A DNA stretch of 64,000 nt from Alphaproteobacteria bacterium (GTDB lineage: Bacteria; Pseudomonadota; Alphaproteobacteria; Rhizobiales; Hyphomicrobiaceae). Position 1 is the first letter of the stretch. Every line of letters begins with the position of its first letter. The stretch spans positions 1 through 64,000 of the forward strand of contig JAGVSR010000107.1 of NCBI GenBank assembly GCA_019137195.1, written 5' to 3'. The notes beneath the pieces are model-generated. The model made no database searches. It saw nothing but the letters and a program-made list of their open reading frames with translations, and had not been told where the DNA came from. The position numbers and the translations under genes are program-made. Below, piece after piece: positions 36,082-45,236 of the stretch.

Positions 36082-37140
36082 TCACGCGCCGGGGCGGACT
36101 TCGCCCAGGTGCTGCAGCATGCGGTAGACGGCGACGATCTGGGGCGCCTCGCGAGCGAGATAGTCGCGTCCGGTGTAGCCCCACCAGTCCCAGCAGGCCT
36201 GCGGGTTCATAGTCTGCGTGATGGTCTGCGGGAACAGCACGACGAGCCTGTTAGTGTCGGCCCACTGCGCAAATCCCGTGTCCTTGGCAAATGCGTCGCC
36301 AACCGAGCCGCGGTTCTGGGCGCAGCCGTGGAAGGCGATGTGGACGCGGCAGCCCTTCTCTTTCGCGCATGCTGGCGGGACGTAGACAAGACCCTCCTCG
36401 CTCATTCCATGATCGCCGAGGCCGGCGGTGAACGGTCGCTGGTCGAAGACTGTGAAGGTGCCCTGCGGCGCGGCCGAGCGCGGCTCGAGCTTGCCATAGA
36501 TGTGAGCGAGCAGCGCACCGGCCTGGTCGTAGTCGCAATCGACGATGTAGGGCTTGGCCGAGACGTCGCAGGCACCGCCCTCGCTCTCCGTGACGAACGC
36601 ATGGCCAGCGGGCATGCTCTCCACGAACTCGATGTTGGCATCCTCCAGGCCGAGCCTGCGGTAGTACTCGCGCGCCGTGCGCACGATGGGCGGTACGACG
36701 GTGCGGTCCTCAGAGCCGGTGAAGAGGTAGACTTTGTCCGAGCGAACGTCGTCTATGGGGTCGATGCTGCCTTCGGAGGCGAGGCGCCTGGCCTTGTCGG
36801 CCAGTGCCTCGGGGTCGGGCACGCCCCAGATCATCATGGCGTTTTGCATGCAGCCGTTGATGGCCCTGTTGATGTTCAACATCGTGGCGCCGAGGCCACC
36901 CGTCACCCCGGCGAAGACGCTTTCGGCGCAGCCCCAGGGACCGCCAGCGATGATGGCGGCGCCCTTCACCAGCTTCGCGTGTGCCATCTCGAACTGGCCC
37001 GCCATGTAAGCGCCCGACGAGATGCCCGACACCGAGGTCTCGGCGATGTCAGCGCCGAGCGCGGGTAGCTGGGGCGTGCTCTCCTGCGTGCAGGCGGAGA
37101 GAAGGGCCGTGAGCGCCAGTAGGGTTCGCGCGCGCCGCAT
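36082..37140 (-). CDS. PHB depolymerase-like lipoprotein, type 2 catalytic domain
   Basis: A 352-residue alpha/beta hydrolase. The start MRRARTLLALTALLSAC has a lipobox (LSAC), so it is probably membrane-anchored outside the cytoplasm. The nucleophile Ser is in SGISSGAYMAGQ (GxSxG). A catalytic Asp is likely in FTGSEDRTVVP. The HGCAQNRGSVGDAF block with FAQWADTNRLVVLFPQT is the mark of extracellular short-chain-length polyhydroxybutyrate depolymerases with type 2 domain. It may degrade external PHB or another ester polymer. No substrate-binding domain follows the catalytic domain, which is unusual for true extracellular depolymerases. Confidence 0.85.
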   Translation of the reverse strand: MRRARTLLALTALLSACTQESTPQLPALGADIAETSVSGISSGAYMAGQFEMAHAKLVKGAAIIAGGPWGCAESVFAGVTGGLGATMLNINRAINGCMQNAMMIWGVPDPEALADKARRLASEGSIDPIDDVRSDKVYLFTGSEDRTVVPPIVRTAREYYRRLGLEDANIEFVESMPAGHAFVTESEGGACDVSAKPYIVDCDYDQAGALLAHIYGKLEPRSAAPQGTFTVFDQRPFTAGLGDHGMSEEGLVYVPPACAKEKGCRVHIAFHGCAQNRGSVGDAFAKDTGFAQWADTNRLVVLFPQTITQTMNPQACWDWWGYTGRDYLAREAPQIVAVYRMLQHLGEVRPGA

Positions 37141-37170
37141 GTGACGGTTCCACAAAGTTCGATTGAATGT

Positions 37171-37225
37171 GGCGTGCCCTCACCCCGGCCCTCTCCGCAG
37201 GGGCAGAGAGTCGGGACGATGAGCT
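37171..37225. repeat. REP-like element before the PHB depolymerase
   Basis: CCCTCACCCCGGCCCTCTCC with GCAGGGGCAGAGAGTCGGG forms an imperfect hairpin typical of the CCCTCACCC...CTCTCC repeat seen elsewhere in the window. It lies between pbpC and the depolymerase gene. Confidence 0.55.
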
Positions 37226-37256
37226 TCAGATATTGCCTAAGATCACGCCGGAGCCA

Positions 37257-39539
37257 TCAGCGCAAGCGGACGGTGACGCGGTCGACGCGGCCTTTGGCGT
37301 CGACGACCTGCATCTTGACGAAGCCTTTGCCGGCGGGCTGCCAGGCGACCTCGCGCGCGGAGGGGTCGCTCTCGATCGGCTCGCCGTCGACGAGCCAGGT
37401 CAACGGCAGCGCACCGCCTTCGGCCTTGATGACGACGGGCTCGTCCTCGCGCTCGGCCACGTCGAGCTCGGAGCGGTCGGGCGGGAACGCGATCAGGACC
37501 GGGGGCTCGAGGTACGGGCCCTGCGCCTCGGGCTCGGAGGCTCTGCCGAAGCGTTTCAGGGGCTGCGGCAGGTCGCCGCCGGAGGCTATGATGGCGCCAG
37601 AGGGGGCGGGCTTCAGGGGGGCGCGTCTGGCGGCGATGCGCTGGAAGGCCGAGAACATGATGGGGGCGGCAGCGGTGCGCCCGAGCATCCCCGGGGTCGG
37701 CGCTGCGTCAGGGCGACCGACCCAGACGCCGACCGTGTGGCGGCCGTCGTAGCCGATGGCCCAGGCGTCGCGATAGCCGTAGGAGGTGCCGGTCTTATAG
37801 GCGATGGTGCCGCTTCTCGTGTTGGCCGGGACGGGCGCGTCCTTCAGGATGTCGGTGACGTACCACGTAGCGACCGGTGACAGCAGGCGTTGGCGCTCGG
37901 CGACGCGAGGATCGAGCTTTGCGGACCTGGCAGGCTTCGCCTGCTGCAGCCACGAGAGCGCAATCGGCTCGCCGCCGCGGGCGAGGCCGCAGTACATCTG
38001 CACGAGATCCGCCAGGCGCATGCCGATGCCGCCCAGGCCGACGGCGAGCGAGGGCAGCGCTTCGGCAGGAAGCACGGCGGCGACGCCAGCGCGCTGCATG
38101 CGGCTCGTAAGTCTGCCAGGACCGACGGCCTCCAGCATCTTCACCGCCGGCACGTTCAAGGACAGGCCAAGGGCCTCGCGCACGGTGACGGTGCCGTGGA
38201 ATGTCTCGTCGAAGTTCTTCGGGGCGTAGGTTCCGAACCGCGTGGGGCGATCCTCGATGAGCGTCTCCGGGTGAGCAAGCCCGGCCTCGAAGCCGAGGCC
38301 ATAGATGAGCGGTTTCAGGGTCGAGCCGGGCGAGCGAACGGCTTCCACCATGTCGATGGCGCCGAAGCGCGTGCCGTCGAGATAGTCGGCCGAGCCCACC
38401 CAGGCCAGAACCTCGCCGGTCACGTGGTCGGCAGCGAGGATGGCGGTCGAGACCTTCGGTCCCATCAGCTTGATTTCTTCGGCGGCCAGGGCCTCGAGCG
38501 ACGCCTGGACGGTGCGGTCGAGCGTCAGGCGGTGGATGGACGTCGCGGGCGCCTTGGCGACCTCGCTCTCGGACAGGTGAGGGGCAAGCTTGGGGAAGGC
38601 GCGGCGCGCGGTCGGGACGCGCTCCTCCTTGGCTCGGGTGGCCTCGGCTGCGGAGACGACGCCAGCGGCGACGGCGCGGTCCAAGACCCGGTTCCGCGCG
38701 GTCTCGGCGGCCTTGGCGTTACGGTCGGGACGGCGCGGCTCGGGGGATTGCGGGAGTGCAACCAGAAGCGCGGCCTCGCCGACGGAGAGATGCTTCGGCT
38801 CCTTGCCGAAATAGGTGAGCGATGCGGCCCGCACGCCCTCGATGTTGCCGCCGAAGGGGGCCAGGCGGAGGTAGAGCTTCAGGATCTCTCGCTTCGAGAG
38901 CATGTCCTCCAGCTGGAGCGCGCGCACCATCTGTCGAAACTTGCCGCCGGCGGTGCGCTCGTGCTTGCCCTCGAGGAGACGCGCGACCTGCATCGTAAGG
39001 GTCGAGGCGCCGGACACGAGGCGGCCGTGGTGGACAAGCTGCAGTGCGGCGCGCGCGACCGCTTGCGGATCGACGCCATGATGCCGGTAGAAGCGGCTGT
39101 CCTCGAACGCCATCAGGATGTCGAAGTATCGCGGGTCGACGTCCTCGGGCTCGAGTGGCATGCGCCAGCGGCCTTCGGGCGTGGTGAAGGCGCGCAAGAG
39201 TGCGCCATTGCGGTCGACGACGATGGTCGAGAGTGCGTCGGCAGCGGCGATCGGGGGCGGGCCCATCTCGCGCTTGGCAATCTCAACGGCGAGGCGGCCG
39301 CCGGCGTAGGCGGTGAACGCCATCGCGGCGGTGAAGGCGAGGGCGCGGCGCCACGAGAGGCCCCCTCTCTTGTGTGGGGAGCGGGCACGGGTGGGGGGCA
39401 GCCCCGACCCGACTTGGCTGGGCTCTCCGCCACGCTCGTCCTCCCCCACGGGGGGGGAGGGAGGCGCACGATGTGCTGCCCGCTGCGGAGAGCGGAACCG
39501 CATGAGCCGCGTGAGACGCGTCAGCATCACCGACCTCAC
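37257..39539 (-). CDS. pbpC: penicillin-binding protein 1C
   Basis: A 760-residue bifunctional peptidoglycan synthase. After a long cytoplasmic N-terminus and a membrane helix (RALAFTAAMAFTAYAGG, about 64-80) come the GT51 glycosyltransferase (MAFEDSRFYRHHGVDPQAVA, GGNIEGVRAASLTYFGK) and the transpeptidase with SPGSTLKPLIYG (active Ser), SLN and YKTGTSYGYRDAWAIGYD, then a PBP1C-type C-terminal beta domain. Residues about 24-60 are translated repeat DNA (see the repeat at 39360-39475). The GTG start overlaps the alpha-2-macroglobulin stop by four bases, the classic yfhM-pbpC pairing in which the macroglobulin is thought to guard the periplasm. Confidence 0.94.
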   Translation of the reverse strand: MRSVMLTRLTRLMRFRSPQRAAHRAPPSPPVGEDERGGEPSQVGSGLPPTRARSPHKRGGLSWRRALAFTAAMAFTAYAGGRLAVEIAKREMGPPPIAAADALSTIVVDRNGALLRAFTTPEGRWRMPLEPEDVDPRYFDILMAFEDSRFYRHHGVDPQAVARAALQLVHHGRLVSGASTLTMQVARLLEGKHERTAGGKFRQMVRALQLEDMLSKREILKLYLRLAPFGGNIEGVRAASLTYFGKEPKHLSVGEAALLVALPQSPEPRRPDRNAKAAETARNRVLDRAVAAGVVSAAEATRAKEERVPTARRAFPKLAPHLSESEVAKAPATSIHRLTLDRTVQASLEALAAEEIKLMGPKVSTAILAADHVTGEVLAWVGSADYLDGTRFGAIDMVEAVRSPGSTLKPLIYGLGFEAGLAHPETLIEDRPTRFGTYAPKNFDETFHGTVTVREALGLSLNVPAVKMLEAVGPGRLTSRMQRAGVAAVLPAEALPSLAVGLGGIGMRLADLVQMYCGLARGGEPIALSWLQQAKPARSAKLDPRVAERQRLLSPVATWYVTDILKDAPVPANTRSGTIAYKTGTSYGYRDAWAIGYDGRHTVGVWVGRPDAAPTPGMLGRTAAAPIMFSAFQRIAARRAPLKPAPSGAIIASGGDLPQPLKRFGRASEPEAQGPYLEPPVLIAFPPDRSELDVAEREDEPVVIKAEGGALPLTWLVDGEPIESDPSAREVAWQPAGKGFVKMQVVDAKGRVDRVTVRLR
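39360..39475. repeat. REP-like element carried in frame inside pbpC
   Basis: This stretch has the CCTCTC.../GGGGAGCGGG and CTCCCCCACGGGGGGGGAG features of the intergenic repeat family in this window, yet lies inside the pbpC frame. It encodes a Pro/Arg/Gly-rich segment (EDERGGEPSQVG, then PTRARSPHKRGG) in the cytoplasmic tail, where it would disturb no domain. Confidence 0.5.
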
Positions 39540-42500
39540 TTGCCGGGCGTGACGGTCAAGGTGCCGGAGCCGGTGCGGGCGTAGCGCTCCGGGCGGTACA
39601 TGTCCTCGACGGTGGCTGCCGGATGCACGAACTTGCCGGGGGTCACCGCGCGGACGACATAGGCAACGGTGGCGGTGGCTTTCGCAGGAGCTCCGCCGAC
39701 CGTGCTCTCGGGCGAGGCGGCACCGGGGGCATTGCCTGCCTGACCGCCGGCGGTCGAGTCCGGGGAGCCGGACGAGTCGCTGCTCTCGTCGTCCGAGCTG
39801 TCGCTGCCCCCGTCCGAAGCGCCGGACGACAGGTTGAAGGCGGCAACGAAACGATCGTCCCGGAACTCGGAGTGCTCAGGCTTCAGCGCCGAGTCGAGCC
39901 AGGAGATCGACTTTACGTCTCCGCTCTCGACGAGGCGCGGGTTCTCGATCTCGAGCCCGGCGGGCAGGCGGTCGGCAAGCAGCACGCGGCCGGCCTCCTC
40001 GTCGGACAGGACTTTGACGACGGCGACGAGGCGCTCGTTTTGCGCGAGCTCGGCGGTGCCGCCAGTGGCGCTGTCGAGCTTCACCGGCGTGCCGTCAAGC
40101 TTATAGAAGCTGCGCTCGACCGCGAGGCCCTTCGAGATCGCGGGCTCCGGCGTCAGGCTCGCGCCGATGACAGTGACGACGGCATCGGTCGTGACGTCAC
40201 CGCTGTTGGTGACGGTGACGCCCTTTTCCAGGTCCTCGACCGACAGCGAGCGCAAGATCGAGCCTTGGACCGGCGTCTCGCCGAGCATGAGCTTCGTGCC
40301 CTTGGCCTCGTCGCCGAGCGCCTTGGCGGCGAGCAGCATCCAGGCCTGCTCTTGCGTCGAGGTGTAGCTCCGCGCCTGATAGGCCTTGGAGATCACGTTG
40401 ACGAGACGCGGAGCCTCGGTCTTGGCGACGTTGGCCTCGGAGGTGAGCGCGACCAGCGCGGCGCCGTCGCGCAGCGTCGAGCCGTAGTCGTCGCGCGCCG
40501 TCGTCACCTGGTCCTTCATGGCGTCGTCGAAGTCCTTCAACGCGGCGCGGAAGGCGGCCTCGGCGCGCGGCTTGTCGCCGAGCATCCCAGCCGTGGCGCC
40601 GAGCTGGGCCTTGGCGAGCGGGGTCGAGAAGCGGTCGAGGCGCGTGTCGATATAGTAGCGCAGCTCACCGATCGGTGCGCGCCCGTTGCGGGCGAGCACG
40701 TAGAGTGCGTAGGCGCGGTCCTCGCCGCCAGCGTCGAAGTCCTGCGCGTTGGCGATGAAATTCTGCAGGCGGTCGAGCGCGAGGCCGAACGGAACGGCTC
40801 GCACCTCGAAGCTCTGCTCCTTGGCGCGCGTCAGGAAGTCGGTGACGTAGGCCGTGAGCCACAGGTCGCCGTTGCTCGGGCCCCAGGCGCCGAACGCACC
40901 CGAGCCGTCCTGCATCTCGAACACGCGGTCGATCGCCTTCTGCACGCGCTCCTTCAGCTCTTTGTCGGGAGCGATGCCGATGGATGCGGCCACCGCGTTC
41001 ACGTAGAGGAGCGGCATTGCGCGAGAGGTCGTCTGCTCGGCGCAGCCGTACGGGTAGCGGTCGAGCTGACGCAGGAGGCCAGCGACGTCCATGCGTGCGG
41101 TCGGGCCGACGGACAGCGAGACCGTGGTGCGGCTTCGGATGAGGCCCGAGACGAGATCCTTTCCGAGCGTGAGCTTGCCGCCGTTGGCCGCGAGCTCCTT
41201 TACCGTCATGCGGCGGATATCTCCTGCGGGGGGCTTCACGTCGAAGGTCAGCGTGCGATGCACGTCGACGCCGTTCGGGCCGGTGACGCGAACGGTGTAG
41301 GTTTCGAGGCCGACATCGGCCGGCTCGACGATGAGGCTTTCCGAGCGGCGCTCGCCGTTCTTCAGGGCGACGTCGCGATTCATGAGATCGACGGCCTCAC
41401 GCATTCCATCCGCCGGGCCTTCGACCGCGGGCTCGCGCGTGACAGCAAAGACGTAGTTGCCGTCGGGACCGTCGACGTTGTGCAGGCTCATGTCGAAGCG
41501 AACCTCGTCGCCCAGCGTCAGGAAGCGCGGAGCGGAGGCGGTCAGGGCAACCGCATCTCTGACGATGACGTCGCTCGTGCCGTGGCCGACCTTGTCCTTC
41601 GTCCAGGCGACGGCCATGACGCGCACGGTGCCATTGAAGTCAGGCAGCGCGAACTCGATCTTAGCGGTGCCGTCGGCCTCGACCTTGACGATTCCGGAAT
41701 GGAAGGCGACCGTCTCCTCGACCGGCGGGCTGCCCTTGAGCCCCGTCTCCTCCATGGCGTCGCCGCCGGACCGGACCTTGCCGCGCTCGGCGCGCATGCC
41801 GTCGATCAGGCGGCCGTAGAAATCGCGGATTTCGACGCCGAGCTTTCTCTGTGCATAGAAGTGGCTCTCGGGTGCGGGCGCCTGGTAGCGCGTGAGGTTG
41901 AGGATGCCGACGTCGACGGCGGCGACGGCGACACGGGCCTCCTCGCCGGCGGCGAGACCGGTGAGCTTCACCGGGATCGAGAGCGTCGATCCGGACTTGA
42001 TCTTGGCCTCGGTCGCGAGCGCGACGGCGAGCGTACGCGGCTTCTGGTCGACACCGACCCAGATTGTGCCGAGCGCGCGCGAGGGCATGCGCTTGGCCTC
42101 GATCTCCATCGGCCTGTAGAGGAGCACGGTGGCGTAGGCACCGGGCCCCCAGGTGTCGGCGACTTTGAGCGATACCTCGCCGCCGCCCTTCGGCACGTCG
42201 ACCTCCTGCATGTCGAGAAGGCCGGAGCCCAGGACCGAGACGAGGGCCTTGCCGCCGGTCTTCGAGGCGATGCGCAGCTTGGCCGTGTCGCCGGCCTCAT
42301 AGCTGGCCTTGTCGAGGCCGACATCGAGGATCTCGGGGCTGTCGGCTGTCTCGTCGCCGGCGTACCAGCCGGCATTGAACTCGATCGAGGTCGCGAGCTC
42401 GTCCTTGACCGCCGGTGCAATCTCGAGCCGGTAGCGGCCGTAGCGGACGTCCGTTTCGAGGTGCGCTGGGGCTGCGGCCGTCACATCCAGGGTGCCGTCG

Positions 42501-44959
42501 GCCACTTTGCGCTTCAAGGTCTGGCTTTCGTACTGCCAGGAGCCGTCGCGCATATACCACTGCCACGATGTCTCGAGGCGCAGGAGCTGCCAGGCGAGGC
42601 CCTTGGCGTCGGCGGGTTTGCCGGACTTGTCGAGCACGACGACGTCGAAGGAGGCCTTTGAGCCTTCGTCGAGGTTCCTGCCGTCGAATGCCGGCTTGAC
42701 GCCGATGCGGGTCTCCTCGAGATCGACGGGGATCGAGACGGAGCGCTCGATGGTGCGGCCGCCGCTCTCGCGGAGACGCAGGATCACACTCGCTTCGAGG
42801 TTGCGGGCGGTGCGGCCGACGGCCGGAAGGACGACGGGTACTTGGGCCGTGCCGTCGTCACCGGTCGTGGGCAGGCCCTCGAGGGCCTGACGGACGGGCG
42901 AGATGCGCTCGGAGGCGTCGCCGAACGCATAGCCGGCGTAGAGGCCTTCGGCCTTGTCGCTCTCCTTGACCACGACCTCGCCCTCGATGCCGAGGCCGGC
43001 GGCAGGGGGGCCATAGAGATAGCGACCCGAAAGCTTGACGGTCTTCGTCGCGTCGGGCGTGAGCGCGCCCGCGCCTGCGTCGAGCGTCATGTCGAGGCGC
43101 TCGGGCACGTAGTCCTCGACCAGGAACGTGGCCTGGGTCAGCGCGTCGTCCTTGGGGTCGGCGTGGATTTTGGCGCGCCAGGTGCCGGTCATGGCACCGT
43201 GGTTGAGCCCGAGCCGGATCGTGCGGCCGCCAAGGCCCTGGTCGGCGAGCGTATAGCGGACATGCTCGACGCCGTCGGGCCGGGACACGATCAGCGTCAC
43301 GGGCAGCGAGGCGGCACGGCCGGCGGCGTCGCGCACGAGGGCGGTAAAGCTGACGTCCTCGCCAGGGCGGTAGACGCCGCGCTCGGTGTAGAGGAAGGCA
43401 TCGATCGGGCCCGGCGGCTCGCGGCCCTTGACGCCGCGATCGGAGAGGTCGAACGCGTTGGACGAGAGATCGAGGAAGGCGTACTCGCCCTCGCCGTTCT
43501 CGGCGACGAGCACGGCCGGCGCCATGCCACCTTCGCCTTTGACGAGGCCGGCGTCGAAGCGGGCGTAGCCGTTGCCGTCGGTCTTGGTGGTGGCGAGGAT
43601 CTCGTTGTTGCGAGCCACGAGCTTCACCGAGGAGCCGGGCATGGCCTTTGTCTCGGCGAGCGAGCGCACGAAGGCGTGAATGCCGTCGTCGCCGGTGAAG
43701 GCCGTAAGGCCCATGTCGGAGACGATGAACCACTGCGTGGCGATGTTCGAGTAGGATCCGTCGTCCTCGCCCTCCTCGTCAGCGGCGCCAGCCTTGCCTG
43801 GGCTGGCGATCATGGCGTAGGCGCCGGGCTTCAGCTCGCCGATGCTGTCGGTGACTGGGAAGGCGGTCGTCACCTCCTCGTTGAGCCTGGTGGCGACGTC
43901 CATCGTGCCCTTGTAGATGCGCTGGCCGGTTCGATCGCGCAGGTTCGAGAGCTCGTAGCCGTAGAGCTGCCGGTCGAAATCGCCGTTGCCGAGCGCCTGG
44001 GCGAGGCTGCGGTCGCCGATGCGGTAGACCTCGATGGCGACGTTCGACGTGTTGACGGAGACGACCGGGATGCCCTGTTGCCCGCGGGTCGGAAGCACAT
44101 AGCCCTTGCCCGAGAAGCGCACGAACGGCTTGCGGTCGGGGACGTAGACGGCGATGTTGATCGGCTTCTCGAGGCTTTCCTCGACGTCCGACGGCAGGCC
44201 GGCGCGGACGGCGATCTCGTAGCGCGCTCCGTGCGTCATGCCCTCGACGCAGAGCTGGCTGTCCTCGGGGACAACGGCCTGCGGGTCCTTGCCGTCGACG
44301 GAGACGAACTTGGCGAAGTCGACGTTCGCGCGCGACAGGGTCTCGGAGAACTGGATGCATACGCGCGGGCTCGAGGCCTCGCTGTCGGTGGTGTAATCGG
44401 TCATGCGGAAGCCGTGCTCGGCGCGCAGCTTCTCGTAGGCCTCGCGGACCTTGGCGTCCTCGACGAGCGCGAGGCTCGACTTCAGGCTGTCGATGGCGGG
44501 GCGCCACATGACGCGGCGAACGAGCGCCTCCGACAGCACGGCGAGGGCCTTCGACTTCAAGGCCGGCGTGGTGGCGCGCTGGTAGGCAAGATAGGCGGCG
44601 GCGGATGCGTTGACAGGCAGGTCGTAGCGCTCGCTACCCTTGTCAGGGTCGGCCTTGATGGCGAGCAGGGCGCGGGCCAGGCCGAGCCATCCGTCGGCAC
44701 TCTTGGGATCGGCGGTCACTGCGTAGGCATAGGACGACGAGGCGGCGCGGGGGTCGGTTGCGAGCGCGCGGTCGCCGGCGCTGCGGAGCTCGGCGGGTTT
44801 TCTGGTCCCGGGCTTCCAGTTGGCAACGACGTAGGACTCGTAGCGCTCGGCGTCCTTGCCGACGCCGAAGTGGGCGAACGGCTTCAGGTCGGACGCGGCG
44901 AACGCCGGTCCCACGGCCATCATGATGAATGCAATGAGAATGCTGCCGATGATGTGCAT
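39536..44959 (-). CDS. bacterial alpha-2-macroglobulin family protein
   Basis: An 1807-residue periplasmic protease trap. The signal peptide is MHIIGSILIAFIMMAVGPAFA. The thioester site YPYGCAEQTT (CxEQ, Cys about 1306) is intact and should covalently catch attacking proteases; the bait region lies upstream. MG-type beta domains fill the first ~1000 residues (for instance FLYTERGVYRPGEDVSFTAL). A helical thioester domain follows (DGSGAFGAWGPSNGDLWLTA). Near the C-terminus a Ser/Asp/Gly-rich stretch (about 1709-1750) interrupts the last beta domain. I see no lipobox, unlike E. coli YfhM. It is coupled to pbpC, suggesting protection when the wall is breached. Confidence 0.94.
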   Translation of the reverse strand: MHIIGSILIAFIMMAVGPAFAASDLKPFAHFGVGKDAERYESYVVANWKPGTRKPAELRSAGDRALATDPRAASSSYAYAVTADPKSADGWLGLARALLAIKADPDKGSERYDLPVNASAAAYLAYQRATTPALKSKALAVLSEALVRRVMWRPAIDSLKSSLALVEDAKVREAYEKLRAEHGFRMTDYTTDSEASSPRVCIQFSETLSRANVDFAKFVSVDGKDPQAVVPEDSQLCVEGMTHGARYEIAVRAGLPSDVEESLEKPINIAVYVPDRKPFVRFSGKGYVLPTRGQQGIPVVSVNTSNVAIEVYRIGDRSLAQALGNGDFDRQLYGYELSNLRDRTGQRIYKGTMDVATRLNEEVTTAFPVTDSIGELKPGAYAMIASPGKAGAADEEGEDDGSYSNIATQWFIVSDMGLTAFTGDDGIHAFVRSLAETKAMPGSSVKLVARNNEILATTKTDGNGYARFDAGLVKGEGGMAPAVLVAENGEGEYAFLDLSSNAFDLSDRGVKGREPPGPIDAFLYTERGVYRPGEDVSFTALVRDAAGRAASLPVTLIVSRPDGVEHVRYTLADQGLGGRTIRLGLNHGAMTGTWRAKIHADPKDDALTQATFLVEDYVPERLDMTLDAGAGALTPDATKTVKLSGRYLYGPPAAGLGIEGEVVVKESDKAEGLYAGYAFGDASERISPVRQALEGLPTTGDDGTAQVPVVLPAVGRTARNLEASVILRLRESGGRTIERSVSIPVDLEETRIGVKPAFDGRNLDEGSKASFDVVVLDKSGKPADAKGLAWQLLRLETSWQWYMRDGSWQYESQTLKRKVADGTLDVTAAAPAHLETDVRYGRYRLEIAPAVKDELATSIEFNAGWYAGDETADSPEILDVGLDKASYEAGDTAKLRIASKTGGKALVSVLGSGLLDMQEVDVPKGGGEVSLKVADTWGPGAYATVLLYRPMEIEAKRMPSRALGTIWVGVDQKPRTLAVALATEAKIKSGSTLSIPVKLTGLAAGEEARVAVAAVDVGILNLTRYQAPAPESHFYAQRKLGVEIRDFYGRLIDGMRAERGKVRSGGDAMEETGLKGSPPVEETVAFHSGIVKVEADGTAKIEFALPDFNGTVRVMAVAWTKDKVGHGTSDVIVRDAVALTASAPRFLTLGDEVRFDMSLHNVDGPDGNYVFAVTREPAVEGPADGMREAVDLMNRDVALKNGERRSESLIVEPADVGLETYTVRVTGPNGVDVHRTLTFDVKPPAGDIRRMTVKELAANGGKLTLGKDLVSGLIRSRTTVSLSVGPTARMDVAGLLRQLDRYPYGCAEQTTSRAMPLLYVNAVAASIGIAPDKELKERVQKAIDRVFEMQDGSGAFGAWGPSNGDLWLTAYVTDFLTRAKEQSFEVRAVPFGLALDRLQNFIANAQDFDAGGEDRAYALYVLARNGRAPIGELRYYIDTRLDRFSTPLAKAQLGATAGMLGDKPRAEAAFRAALKDFDDAMKDQVTTARDDYGSTLRDGAALVALTSEANVAKTEAPRLVNVISKAYQARSYTSTQEQAWMLLAAKALGDEAKGTKLMLGETPVQGSILRSLSVEDLEKGVTVTNSGDVTTDAVVTVIGASLTPEPAISKGLAVERSFYKLDGTPVKLDSATGGTAELAQNERLVAVVKVLSDEEAGRVLLADRLPAGLEIENPRLVESGDVKSISWLDSALKPEHSEFRDDRFVAAFNLSSGASDGGSDSSDDESSDSSGSPDSTAGGQAGNAPGAASPESTVGGAPAKATATVAYVVRAVTPGKFVHPAATVEDMYRPERYARTGSGTLTVTPGK

Positions 44960-45236
44960 GCCCGCTTACCTCGCGAAAGTGCCGGAGCCGCAGCCCTGGA
45001 CCTGTTCCAAGCTCTGGTAAATTCTTGGACCTGTTCGGTGTTTTGCGGAAGACCAGCAAAACGGATTGTTCAAACCTGGGCGGAACTGTTTCTTATCCTA
45101 AAATTCCGCTCCGTTCCGGGGATTTCGCGGGCGGGAGCCGCCACACGTCCAGGCCGGTGTGGCTTCGTCCCTGGTGCGGGCGGCTCGCGAACCGGGTATA
45201 GGCCGGGCGTCGTCCATCCTACGGTTCGAGCTACCG

